16,179 nucleotides of DNA from Clostridiaceae bacterium (lineage in GTDB: Bacteria; Bacillota; Clostridia; Saccharofermentanales; DTU023): NCBI GenBank assembly GCA_012800135.1, contig JAAZJV010000100.1, positions 1-16,179 on the forward strand. Direction: 5' to 3'. This document shows positions 8,055 through 15,509 of this stretch, in pieces. Position 1 is the stretch's first letter; each line of letters opens with the position of its first letter. A model generated the notes under the pieces. The model saw only the letters and a list, made by a program, of their open reading frames with translations, was not told the origin of the DNA and searched no databases. The position numbers and the translations under genes are program-made.

Positions 8055-10709
8055 TTACGATGAATGTTGGCGAATAAGATCGCGTAGAGCGTTCATCGCT
8101 TTACCGACACGCGATACATCACGTCCGCCTGCCTGCGCCATATCTGGGCGTCCGCCGCCTCCGCCACCGGTTTGCTTTGCAGCCAATCTTACAAGATCGC
8201 CGGCTTTAAGACCTGTCTTTACAGTCTCTTTTCCTGTCATCACTAACCACAGAACCTTGTCGTGAGATGTCCCCGCAAGTACCACGACCGCCATATCGCC
8301 TAGCCGATCGCGAAGTCGATCACCTGCATTGCGAAGCGCAGGCGCGTCGGCATCCGGCAGAATGGCGAATATACAGCGATAGACGCCGATAACTTCTTCG
8401 TTTGACTCCAATTGGTCTAACGCGTTAGAGAGCTTTTCACGCGTCAATGCGCTAACTTGCTCTTCAAGGTTTCCTGCCTTCTCCTGAAGTGTCTTGACCT
8501 TGTCAAAAAGATCGTTTGGCGTTGTGTTCAGACGTTCCGATAGTGTCTTAATAAGTTTAGCACCATCTCGCGCGAATTCGATCGCGCGCTCTCCTGTCAC
8601 CGCTTCAATGCGACGAACGCCTGCCGCGATTCCGGATTCTGAAAGGATGGTGAAAAGCAGGATATTAGAAGTCCTTTGCAAGTGCGTACCGCCACAGAGT
8701 TCCCGTGAAAAAGTGCCGCAAGACACCACGCGTACTTCATCACCGTATTTTTCTCCAAAAAGAGCTGTGACACCGAGTTTTTTGGCCTGATGAAGCGGCA
8801 TGATTTCAGCCGTTACCGGCAGATCATCAATAATGACGTGATTGACGCGCTGCTCGATATCTTGAAGTTGGGTATCGGTAAGCGGACCGTCATGCAAAAA
8901 GTCGAAGCGAAGTCTATCCTGTGATACGTATGAACCGCGTTGTGTTGCTTCTTCACCAAGTATCTGCTGTAGCGACTTGTGTAACAGATGAGTTGCCGTG
9001 TGGTTGCGCGCCGTAGAACGGCGTTGATCTTCATTACAAGAAATCTTAGCTGATTGATTGACTGAGAAGACACCGGAGATTACGCGCACGTGGTGCATGA
9101 TATGTCCGTCTCCCGATTTTTCTGTGTGATGGACATCAGCCCGCGAGTCACCCTGTACAATGGTGCCCGTATCTCCTGTTTGTCCGCCGCCCTCAGCATA
9201 AAGAGGGGTTCTGTCAAAAATGAAGACGTATTCACTATCTTCAATAGTCTCTTCGAGAAGATCAAACGCGTGATCTTCTTCAGACCACCGGAGAATGGCG
9301 ATTAGCTGTGCAGTATCTGTAAGCGTTTCGTATCCCGTGAAGAGCGTTACAGGCATAGCTCGAACGTCCGATGGCAGAGACATGTTTCCCCATCCGGCCG
9401 CTGATTTTTCAAGAAAATCATGTCGTGCGCGTGATTGCTGGCGGCGCATGGCCTCTTTAAAGTTTTCGTGATCGACATCCATACCGTATTCTGACGCGAT
9501 CTCTGTCGTGAGTTCGATCGGAAAACCGAACGTGTCATGAAGTAAAAAAGCTGTTTCTCCGGGAAGAATGTTTGAGCCTTGCCAACGCTGTTCATCGCAA
9601 GCTTTTTGAAGCTGTTCGAGTCCTGCCGTGAGCGTGCGATCAAATCGAACTTCCTCATTGTTAAGCACTTTAATAATTTTATCAGCTTCGGAAAGTTCTT
9701 GGTAATGTTCACATGATTCCAGAATAGCCGTGCGCATGATCGGTTCAAGGAAAGGACGATCAATGCCTAGCAGGCGACCGTGACGCGATGCGCGCCTGAT
9801 AAGACGCCTGAGGACGTATCCGCGCCCCTCATTACTCGGACGAATGCCGTCGCCGATCATCATCATCGAGGAACGCACATGATCTGTGATGACACGAAGA
9901 GCGACATCTCCCCGCTCCGAAGCACCGTAAGCGGTGCCAGTCGCTTGAGAGGCGGCATCGAGAATGGATCGTATTGTATCCACCTCAAAGAGATTGTTGA
10001 CGCCCTGAACGATCGTGGCGATGCGTTCAAGTCCTGCACCTGTATCAATATTTTTCGATTTTAGGGGTTTATACGTACCGTCTTCTTGTTTGTCAAATTG
10101 AGTGAATACAAGATTCCAATATTCGACAAAACGATCGCACTCACAGCCCGGTGCGCAATTCGGCTGTTGGCAACCGTACGCCTCTCCCCGATCGTAAAAC
10201 ATCTCGGAACAAGGACCGCAAGGACCTAGGCCGAGTTCCCAGAAGTTAGATTTATCGAATTTTGAAATGCGTTCTTTAGGCACACCTACTTTGAGCCATA
10301 ATTGTTCAGATTCATCGTCTTCGATATGAACCGTAACGTATATGCGTTCCGGATCAAAGCCCAACACTTCTGTTGAAAACTCCCATCCCCATGTGATCGC
10401 TTCCTCCTTAAAGTAATCGCCGAAAGAAAAGTTTCCCAACATTTCAAAGAAAGTACCGTGTCTCGCCGTTTTTCCTACGCGTTCAATGTCAGGCGTGCGA
10501 ATACATTTTTGTGCCGTCGCAATACGTCGGCAAGGTGGAATTTCAGCGCCGGTAAACGCAGGTTTCAAAGGCGCCATGCCGGCATTAATTAAGAGGATCG
10601 AAGGGTCATTTTCCGGAATAAGAGAAAAACTGGGTAATATGAGATGTCCCTTTTTTTGAAAAAAAGAGAGAAAAGCGCTTCTAATCGTATTTAGACTCTT
10701 GTCTTTCAC
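8055..10709 (-). CDS. alaS: Alanine--tRNA ligase AlaRS
   Basis: AlaRS charges tRNA-Ala and hydrolyses mischarged Ser- or Gly-tRNA-Ala. The class II catalytic domain is at the N-terminus, with FFQKKGH, ENDPSILLINAGMAPLKP and TARHGTFFEMLGNFSFGDYF, then GLGPCGPCSEM. The editing domain carries the zinc site His570 and His574 (HTATH) with Cys672 and His676 (CGGTH). The C-terminal oligomerisation domain includes a coiled-coil stretch (about 725-760) and the glycine-rich GGGGGGRPDMAQAGG near the end. I place the start at the GTG at 10709, giving 884 residues: GGAGG stands 5 bases upstream, and the protein then begins a few residues before the conserved IRxAFLxFF helix, as in known AlaRS. An in-frame TTG at 10736 would add nine residues but has no ribosome binding site and falls in the putative promoter. 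It is the first gene of the operon that runs to miaA. Confidence 0.97.
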   Translation of the reverse strand: MKDKSLNTIRSAFLSFFQKKGHLILPSFSLIPENDPSILLINAGMAPLKPAFTGAEIPPCRRIATAQKCIRTPDIERVGKTARHGTFFEMLGNFSFGDYFKEEAITWGWEFSTEVLGFDPERIYVTVHIEDDESEQLWLKVGVPKERISKFDKSNFWELGLGPCGPCSEMFYDRGEAYGCQQPNCAPGCECDRFVEYWNLVFTQFDKQEDGTYKPLKSKNIDTGAGLERIATIVQGVNNLFEVDTIRSILDAASQATGTAYGASERGDVALRVITDHVRSSMMMIGDGIRPSNEGRGYVLRRLIRRASRHGRLLGIDRPFLEPIMRTAILESCEHYQELSEADKIIKVLNNEEVRFDRTLTAGLEQLQKACDEQRWQGSNILPGETAFLLHDTFGFPIELTTEIASEYGMDVDHENFKEAMRRQQSRARHDFLEKSAAGWGNMSLPSDVRAMPVTLFTGYETLTDTAQLIAILRWSEEDHAFDLLEETIEDSEYVFIFDRTPLYAEGGGQTGDTGTIVQGDSRADVHHTEKSGDGHIMHHVRVISGVFSVNQSAKISCNEDQRRSTARNHTATHLLHKSLQQILGEEATQRGSYVSQDRLRFDFLHDGPLTDTQLQDIEQRVNHVIIDDLPVTAEIMPLHQAKKLGVTALFGEKYGDEVRVVSCGTFSRELCGGTHLQRTSNILLFTILSESGIAAGVRRIEAVTGERAIEFARDGAKLIKTLSERLNTTPNDLFDKVKTLQEKAGNLEEQVSALTREKLSNALDQLESNEEVIGVYRCIFAILPDADAPALRNAGDRLRDRLGDMAVVVLAGTSHDKVLWLVMTGKETVKTGLKAGDLVRLAAKQTGGGGGGRPDMAQAGGRDVSRVGKAMNALRDLIRQHSS

Positions 10710-10714
10710 ATGTT

Positions 10715-10719
10715 CCTCC
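10715..10719 (-). promoter_or_regulatory. alaS ribosome binding site that sets the GTG start
   Basis: Minus-strand GGAGG lies 5 bases before the GTG at 10709. It would fall inside the coding region if the upstream TTG at 10736 were used, so it favours the shorter protein. Confidence 0.8.
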
Positions 10720-10737
10720 AAAACGGCTAAGGGCAAT

Positions 10738-10765
10738 ATTTTATCGCGGAAAAATTGCCATTCAA
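10738..10765 (-). promoter_or_regulatory. Candidate housekeeping promoter of alaS
   Basis: On the minus strand TTGAAT (10760-10765) and TAAAAT (10738-10743) are separated by 16 bases, resembling the -35 and -10 boxes of a sigma-A promoter (4/6 and 5/6 matches). Transcription would start around 10730, leaving a leader of about 20 bases before the alaS start. This is the only good promoter match I found ahead of the alaS-miaA run. It is inferred from sequence alone. Confidence 0.5.
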
Positions 10766-10781
10766 TGTTAAAGATAACAGA

Positions 10782-10801
10782 ACCCGGTACAACGGCCGGG
10801 T
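10782..10801 (-). terminator. Weak hairpin, possible terminator after the LysM gene
   Basis: A perfect 6-base GC-rich stem (ACCCGG with CCGGGT) encloses an 8-base loop about 30 bases after the LysM-protein stop. On the minus strand it is followed by TCTGTTATCTTT, a broken rather than clean U-tract. It may end the upstream transcript or only reduce read-through into alaS. Confidence 0.4.
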
Positions 10802-10831
10802 CCTGAGTAAATGTTCAAGTTAGGCCATGTG

Positions 10832-12823
10832 TTAATCACCGCCGCCTGTTAAGACACTAAGCGGAGGGATCTTGATCTTCCCGCCCGTATGAATATGGTC
10901 AGTCATGTTCTTGCCGTTGTATTCAGCCAATTTCTGACAGAGAGCTTCGGTAGCCGTATTATAATACTGCATACAGATACTCCACCAAGAATCGCCGGTT
11001 ACTATTGTATGGGTGACCTCAGCATCGATGCCAGAAGGTTTAGGGTCAGTCTCAGATGCCGAAGGATCGGGTTCTGTCGTATCTGATGGAGGTGTGGTAT
11101 CCTCCGAATCCGATTGACTCGGCACAATCTCATCAGCTGTTTCTTGCGGAAGTGATGAAGTCGTATCCGTCGGTTTATCTTTCTTTGTCAGAAGTTTAAT
11201 CAGAGCTATGATGCAAATCACGATGACGGCGACTAAAAGCGCATAGAAGATAATACGACGTTTTTTGTTGTAGGTTCGGCGGCGCGGCCAAGCAGTGGAC
11301 GCACGGTCGTCACTATATGCATCATCGTAATCTTCGTCATAATCGTCGTAATGGTCGAAATCGTCATATTCGTCATCGTCATACGATTCAGAACTCCTCA
11401 GATTCTCGGACGTCCGACCATAATTGTCGCTCCATCTGTTATCGCGTACGCGCTGATCTTGAAGTCTCGAGCGTCGACGCTGATGCGCTGACGTATAAAC
11501 AAATTCAGGAAGATCGCTCCCGGCATCGCGACGTGACCCTTCCGCATCACGATAGTCTCCGTCAGCACCTACACCATCGAAAGAGTACGCATCGCGTACA
11601 TTGTAATCATCAGTATATCTGTCAGCACCTGTCGCAGAAGGTGTTGACTCGTAGTACGTATCGCGAGGAGCTGCTGTTGGCTCGTCCGACGAAAGATCGT
11701 CAAATGGCGAAGTCATGTCACGCGTGACTTTTCTTCCTTGATAGGACGGTGTGTCGTCAACTCGCACATCCGGTTTAGACCAAGGCAAAACATCAGCGGA
11801 AACAGTCTGATCGTCAGAAGAGGCACCTTTATAGATACGATCAAAAGGCGTCTCTGTTGGCAATTGTTCTTTTGGCGGCTCTTCTTTGGGCGCAGGGAAA
11901 TCCATTCGATCTTGCTTTTGATAACGTTGAGTTGCCGAAATATCAGATGTTGGACGCGCTTTAGGCTCGGAGCGAGCCGGCGGAACATCAAGTACCGGCT
12001 CCATCGCTTGTGTAGCAAAACGGCCGAGGCTGAAACGAGATGTCGGCGAATCTTCCATTTGGAGTTTTTCAACGGAAATAGCGATAACTTGAAGCGGCTT
12101 CCCTGGCATATTAGCGGCAGCGTAGGTGATCATCTCACCAGACGCATCCATCTGATCCTCAGATTCGCTCAATATACGCAAAATGCCGTCCTGTCCGATC
12201 GATTGATATAGATCCTCGTTACAGAGGATGAAGCGGTCACCTTCCTCAAGTTGCGCGATATTTGAGTAGGAGATCGTGCCGGCATCTCCTGCGATGAAAT
12301 CGTCAATCCCGTCAACAGGATCACCATAGAGATCTGTTGCTTTAAGATCGCGCACGGAACTTGTCAAAGGATAAAGCACATCATGGCGGAAAATCAGGGC
12401 AATGCCGTTGCCGACCGTGAGAGCGGCCATTTCGCCGTCATGCACCATAATGCCGGCAAAATATGGATCACGAATCGCCTCTTGATGAACCTCAAGACGT
12501 CCCGTCACTTCGATAGCCGCCTCGGCAAGATCATTGATCGCATTATCAATCGTTACGTTGCCGCCTGTCATCTCATTCGAAAGCTCGACGAGCGCTCGGG
12601 CACCGGCTTCAGTTTTGCTCCGACCATCCATTGGATATCCGTAGACTGCGATCAAAAAGCCACGCGATTCGCGGTCCATGGTCATATTGACGGAGCGCGT
12701 CTCGCGTTTGCCGGGCAATTTACCGTCCAAGCAGTACGCGTCCGCAACGCCCTCAACGGGATAATACCGAGCGTTGACGGTTGCTGCCAGTCTTGTTGTC
12801 GTTGGCGTGATCCCCTTTGCCAT
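10832..12823 (-). CDS. Transmembrane protein: degenerate PP2C-like domain plus LysM domain
   Basis: A 663-residue protein of unusual build. Residues 1 to about 255 resemble a PP2C (PPM-type) phosphatase in order: GFLIAVYGYPMDG (55-67) at the DGMGG position, ALTVGNGIALIFR (134-146) at the GDSR position, EEGDRFILCNEDL (193-205) at the GDRFLLCSDGL position, and PLQVIAISV (243-251) as the last strand. The metal-binding aspartates of these motifs are replaced, so phosphatase activity is unlikely. A long charged Ser/Pro/Asp-rich linker follows, with an almost pure Asp/Tyr tract near 477-511, then RRRTYNKKRR and one transmembrane helix (524-545). After an acidic Ser/Thr/Pro spacer comes a LysM domain (604-654: GDSWWSI to KIKIPP). 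Positive charges before the helix predict the PP2C-like part inside and LysM outside at peptidoglycan. The ATG at 12823 lies 7 bases after GGAGG; the ATG two codons upstream nearly abuts it. Confidence 0.85.
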   Translation of the reverse strand: MAKGITPTTTRLAATVNARYYPVEGVADAYCLDGKLPGKRETRSVNMTMDRESRGFLIAVYGYPMDGRSKTEAGARALVELSNEMTGGNVTIDNAINDLAEAAIEVTGRLEVHQEAIRDPYFAGIMVHDGEMAALTVGNGIALIFRHDVLYPLTSSVRDLKATDLYGDPVDGIDDFIAGDAGTISYSNIAQLEEGDRFILCNEDLYQSIGQDGILRILSESEDQMDASGEMITYAAANMPGKPLQVIAISVEKLQMEDSPTSRFSLGRFATQAMEPVLDVPPARSEPKARPTSDISATQRYQKQDRMDFPAPKEEPPKEQLPTETPFDRIYKGASSDDQTVSADVLPWSKPDVRVDDTPSYQGRKVTRDMTSPFDDLSSDEPTAAPRDTYYESTPSATGADRYTDDYNVRDAYSFDGVGADGDYRDAEGSRRDAGSDLPEFVYTSAHQRRRSRLQDQRVRDNRWSDNYGRTSENLRSSESYDDDEYDDFDHYDDYDEDYDDAYSDDRASTAWPRRRTYNKKRRIIFYALLVAVIVICIIALIKLLTKKDKPTDTTSSLPQETADEIVPSQSDSEDTTPPSDTTEPDPSASETDPKPSGIDAEVTHTIVTGDSWWSICMQYYNTATEALCQKLAEYNGKNMTDHIHTGGKIKIPPLSVLTGGGD

Positions 12824-12830
12824 ATACATA

Positions 12831-12835
12831 CCTCC
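12831..12835 (-). promoter_or_regulatory. Ribosome binding site setting the LysM-protein start
   Basis: Minus-strand GGAGG is 7 bases before the ATG at 12823 but only 1 base before the ATG at 12829, which favours the inner start. Confidence 0.75.
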
Positions 12836-12938
12836 AAAATAATGACGGATGGCTCATCACCTCTTGTTCACCGAAGAAAGTCGAGATGATTTCATTCAGT
12901 TTTCATGTTAAAAGCACGGCTCGAAATGTTGAGTCCGT

Positions 12939-12969
12939 ACCATAACTTTATGACTAATTGCCATGTCAA
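12939..12969 (-). promoter_or_regulatory. Candidate promoter of the LysM-protein gene
   Basis: On the minus strand a perfect TTGACA (12964-12969) is followed after 19 bases by TATGGT (12939-12944, 4/6 match to TATAAT). The spacer is longer than ideal. The predicted leader to the ATG at 12823 would be about 110 bases. Confidence 0.4.
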
Positions 12970-12997
12970 AAACGCCATCGTAAAAGAACAACTCTGA

Positions 12998-13033
12998 AAC
13001 AGGATGATTTGCCTGTTACTGATGTCCTGACAT
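12998..13033. repeat. Two short inverted repeats upstream of the LysM-protein promoter
   Basis: AACAGG (12998-13003) pairs with CCTGTT (13012-13017), and ATGTC (13022-13026) pairs with GACAT (13029-13033). They are adjacent and about 30-65 bases upstream of the candidate -35 box. Arms this short can occur by chance. Confidence 0.3.
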
Positions 13034-13179
13034 TTGTAATTTTTACTTTACCATGAGTCAGATAAAAGTGCTAGTAAGCTAATCCGCAAAAACAGCTCGA
13101 ATATGCATTAATTCAAGGTGAAACGATATATTAAGCATTAGAATGAGAAAAGAAGGCAAAAATTAATGAAAATCTCGGA

Positions 13180-14055
13180 TTAATAATTCCGTCGCTGAAG
13201 AATAATATGTTCTGCAAGCGCCATATCCTCCGGGTATGTCATTTTAACATTTTGTAATTCTCCCGGGATTAGCCTGACAGGATAGCCGACTAACCTTAAC
13301 GCTTCAACGTCATCAGTCAGGGAGACTTGTTGACTTTGAGCGACTCTGGAGGCCTCGAGCATGATATCAAGATCTGCGCCTTGAGGGGTCTGCATAGCAC
13401 CCAATCGATCGCGAGGCAATGTATCCACAATAAAGGATCCGTCCGGCTCATCTAAAAGTCGGATCGTATCGCGAACAGGGATATAGGGAGCGACGCCGCA
13501 ACGGGCATAATTAATATACGCAACAACAGAGGAAATCAGTGCAGGCGTCACTAAACAACGTGCGGCGTCATGTAAAAGAGCACATACGCGTTCTTTATCG
13601 TCACTGCTCGATTTATTTTTGTATGCGTTATCGCCTTGCGCATCATTGCCTTTTTGACATTGCTGAGTGCAATCCTCCGGCTTTTCGATGTGAGGATGCA
13701 GTTTCTCGATATTTATATTATGTGGACAACGCGAAGTTGCTAAAGGGAGAACAGTTTCCCACGCAGATGCTTCCAACAGTCCAAAAAAAGACGATTCTGC
13801 GCGAGTTTTGCCGCCTTCGATAACACGTATTCTTGATCGAACATTAGAAAATAAGGATTCGATAAGCTGACTGACGCGATCGAAAGATGCATGGGACGTC
13901 ACCAAAACGATGCGTGAAATCTCAGGATGTCGGACAAAAACATCAAGAGATCTTTCGAGCACCGACTTGCCGAGGATCGTTTCAAACATTTTGTCGCGCC
14001 CGATACCGAAACGCGCGCTCTCACCTGCCGCAAGAATGATGGCATATGTCGTCAT
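13180..14055 (-). CDS. ispD: 2-C-methyl-D-erythritol 4-phosphate cytidylyltransferase IspD, with insertion
   Basis: IspD couples CTP to MEP in the non-mevalonate isoprenoid pathway. Family motifs are present: AIILAAGESARFG with Arg15, Lys22 in GRDKMF, GGKTRAES, LLHDAAR with Asp163, PVRDT (193-197), MQTPQ, SLTDDVEAL and VKMTYPEDMALAE with Lys271. These match the nucleotide- and MEP-binding residues of characterised IspD. The protein is 291 residues, about 60 more than usual. Most of the excess is a hydrophilic insertion (about 104-156) between the substrate loop and HDAAR, rich in Cys, His, Lys and Asp. HDAAR is followed by Cys, not the common Pro. The ATG at 14055 has AAGGAG 10 bases upstream. 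An in-frame ATG at 14100, overlapping the radA stop as TAATG, would add 15 basic residues without a clear ribosome binding site. The ispF gene often found beside ispD is absent here. Confidence 0.93.
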   Translation of the reverse strand: MTTYAIILAAGESARFGIGRDKMFETILGKSVLERSLDVFVRHPEISRIVLVTSHASFDRVSQLIESLFSNVRSRIRVIEGGKTRAESSFFGLLEASAWETVLPLATSRCPHNINIEKLHPHIEKPEDCTQQCQKGNDAQGDNAYKNKSSSDDKERVCALLHDAARCLVTPALISSVVAYINYARCGVAPYIPVRDTIRLLDEPDGSFIVDTLPRDRLGAMQTPQGADLDIMLEASRVAQSQQVSLTDDVEALRLVGYPVRLIPGELQNVKMTYPEDMALAEHIILQRRNY

Positions 14056-14065
14056 GTCAAACTTT

Positions 14066-14071
14066 CTCCTT
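14066..14071 (-). promoter_or_regulatory. Ribosome binding site setting the ispD start
   Basis: Minus-strand AAGGAG sits 10 bases before the ATG at 14055, and the protein then begins MTTYAIILAAG, exactly where IspD proteins usually start. The ATG at 14100 has nothing comparable. Confidence 0.7.
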
Positions 14072-14099
14072 CTCTTCTCAAATGTTCGCTCGTAGCACA

Positions 14100-15509
14100 T
14101 TAGTTTTCATCTGAAAATAGCAAATCCATACTCTCTGAAAGTTCGCTGACATAATATACGCGAACGTCCTGTATCTCTTTTTCAAATCGTCTTAAACGGC
14201 TTTGAGCGGATGCTGGTACTACAAATCGTTTCCATCCGGCACGTACGGCTTCCGTAAGGTGGTCAGCGATTCGGGAAACACCGCGAATTTCTCCCGTGAG
14301 TCCCACTTCGCCCAAAACGACTGCATCAAGGTGGAGGGGTTTATCGCGCACACTGGAAATAATGGCCGCAAGTATCGCAAGATCCGATGAGGTGCCGTTA
14401 ACACGTATACCGCCTGTCACATTGACGTAGATATCGAGCGCGCTCATATCGATTCCGGTTTTCTTTTCAGCTACGGCAAGGAGCGTGATCAGTCGCGCGC
14501 GGTCGAGACCCTGCGTCATCCGAACCGGTGTTCCATATCCGGACGCAACGGTTAGCGCTTGTACCTCAATAAGGATGGGGCGCGAGCCTTCAAGAATTGC
14601 CGTCACCGCAGAACCGGGTACATGCTCCGGCATGCTGGATAGAAAAAGACCTGCCGCTTGATGAATCGATTTGAGTCCCTTCTCGGTCATTTCAAAAATG
14701 CCTACTTCATCCGTCGCATAAAATCGGTTCTTTGCTGCGCGGAGCAGGCGGAACGGACTGTCCTTCTCTCCTTCAAAATTGAGAACGGTGTCAACCATGT
14801 GTTCCAAGATGCGGGGACCGGCTAAGGTTCCCTCTTTCGTAACATGGCCCGTCATGATGATTGTGATGCCCGTGCCTTTCGCAATTCGCAAGAATCCCAT
14901 CCCGGCTTCACGAACTTGTGCCACAGAGCCGGGTGCAGAAGGAAGATCGTCGCTGTAAACGGTCTGAATCGAGTCGATGACGGCAATGCGAGGACGACGT
15001 TCTAAAAGTGTCTTTTCTACTTGTTGGAATGATGTTGCCGTAAGAAGCGGAATGCTCTTATGTTCCATACCGAGTCTGATCGCTCGCATGCGAAGCTGTT
15101 CCGCCGATTCTTCTCCGCTCACATACAATACGTCTTCAGCCGGAAAAGCGTTAAGTATCTGAAGTGCGAGCGTCGATTTGCCGATCCCGGGGTAGCCTCC
15201 GAGAAGAGTAAGTGAACCTTGAACGAGACCGCCACCCAACACGCGATCGAGTTCGTAGATCCCTGTCGATTCGCGTATTGTCTCTGTCGTAATGATCTTT
15301 GATAAATCATGGACAACGGGTTGATCGGAACAGTCATTACTTTCAGAAAGCCAGCTGCCTCGCCTCCCCTGATTTAGAGACTTATTATCAGCTTTTTCTA
15401 TGCTTCTGGAAAAAGAATTCCACGCACCGCAGGCAGGGCATCGTCCAAGCCAACCGCTTGTCTCGTGCCCGCATTCACTGCAGACATACACAACCTTGCC
15501 TTTTGCCAC
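14100..15509 (-). CDS. radA: DNA repair protein RadA (RadA/Sms branch-migration ATPase)
   Basis: RadA is a RecA-like hexameric DNA motor that helps process recombination intermediates. The 469 residues have the standard three-part layout. The N-terminal C4 zinc finger uses Cys10, Cys13, Cys24 and Cys27 (VCSECGHETSGWLGRCPACG). The RecA-like ATPase has Walker A GGYPGIGKST (104-113), YVSGEES and Walker B AVIDSIQTV (Asp179). The Lon-protease-like C-terminal domain carries GTSSDLAILAAI and LGEVGLTGEIRGVS. The RadA-specific KNRFG motif reads KNRFY (260-264), a notable change confirmed in the codons. The start is GTG with AAGGAG 5 bases upstream; a nearby ATG is out of frame. ispD follows closely. 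In many Bacillota disA sits between radA and ispD; it is missing here. Confidence 0.97.
   Translation of the reverse strand: MAKGKVVYVCSECGHETSGWLGRCPACGAWNSFSRSIEKADNKSLNQGRRGSWLSESNDCSDQPVVHDLSKIITTETIRESTGIYELDRVLGGGLVQGSLTLLGGYPGIGKSTLALQILNAFPAEDVLYVSGEESAEQLRMRAIRLGMEHKSIPLLTATSFQQVEKTLLERRPRIAVIDSIQTVYSDDLPSAPGSVAQVREAGMGFLRIAKGTGITIIMTGHVTKEGTLAGPRILEHMVDTVLNFEGEKDSPFRLLRAAKNRFYATDEVGIFEMTEKGLKSIHQAAGLFLSSMPEHVPGSAVTAILEGSRPILIEVQALTVASGYGTPVRMTQGLDRARLITLLAVAEKKTGIDMSALDIYVNVTGGIRVNGTSSDLAILAAIISSVRDKPLHLDAVVLGEVGLTGEIRGVSRIADHLTEAVRAGWKRFVVPASAQSRLRRFEKEIQDVRVYYVSELSESMDLLFSDEN

Larger units (their letters stand above)
10710..10831. other. Spacer between alaS and the LysM-protein gene
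   Basis: The 122 bases contain the hairpin, the alaS promoter candidate and its ribosome binding site. No open frame fits a gene. I looked for a T-box leader, common before synthetase genes in Bacillota, but there is no AGGGTGGNACCGCG-type motif and the space is too short for one. Confidence 0.6.
12824..13179. other. 356-base AT-rich spacer between the LysM-protein gene and ispD
   Basis: No convincing gene on either strand. It holds the LysM-gene ribosome binding site and promoter candidate, a 6-base inverted repeat AACAGG/CCTGTT with an 8-base loop (12998-13017), and a 5-base inverted repeat ATGTC-CT-GACAT (13022-13033). Both lie just upstream of the promoter candidate and could be operator sites or chance. 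I found no strong terminator directly after ispD. Confidence 0.5.

Noticed and set aside
10720..10831. T-box riboswitch before alaS
   Set aside because: The spacer is too short and lacks the T-box consensus; the single hairpin is better explained as a weak terminator.
11290..11395. Simple-sequence DNA repeat (GAT/GAC tract) as a slippage hot spot
   Set aside because: Codons alternate irregularly among Asp, Tyr and Glu codons, so the DNA is not a clean microsatellite; the bias is at protein level.
11738..12211. 157-codon plus-strand open frame
   Set aside because: It is antisense to the LysM membrane protein, without a ribosome binding site or recognisable domain.
12383..12889. 168-codon plus-strand open frame reaching into the intergenic spacer
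   Set aside because: Most of it is antisense to the PP2C-like domain; the part in the spacer shows no coding features.
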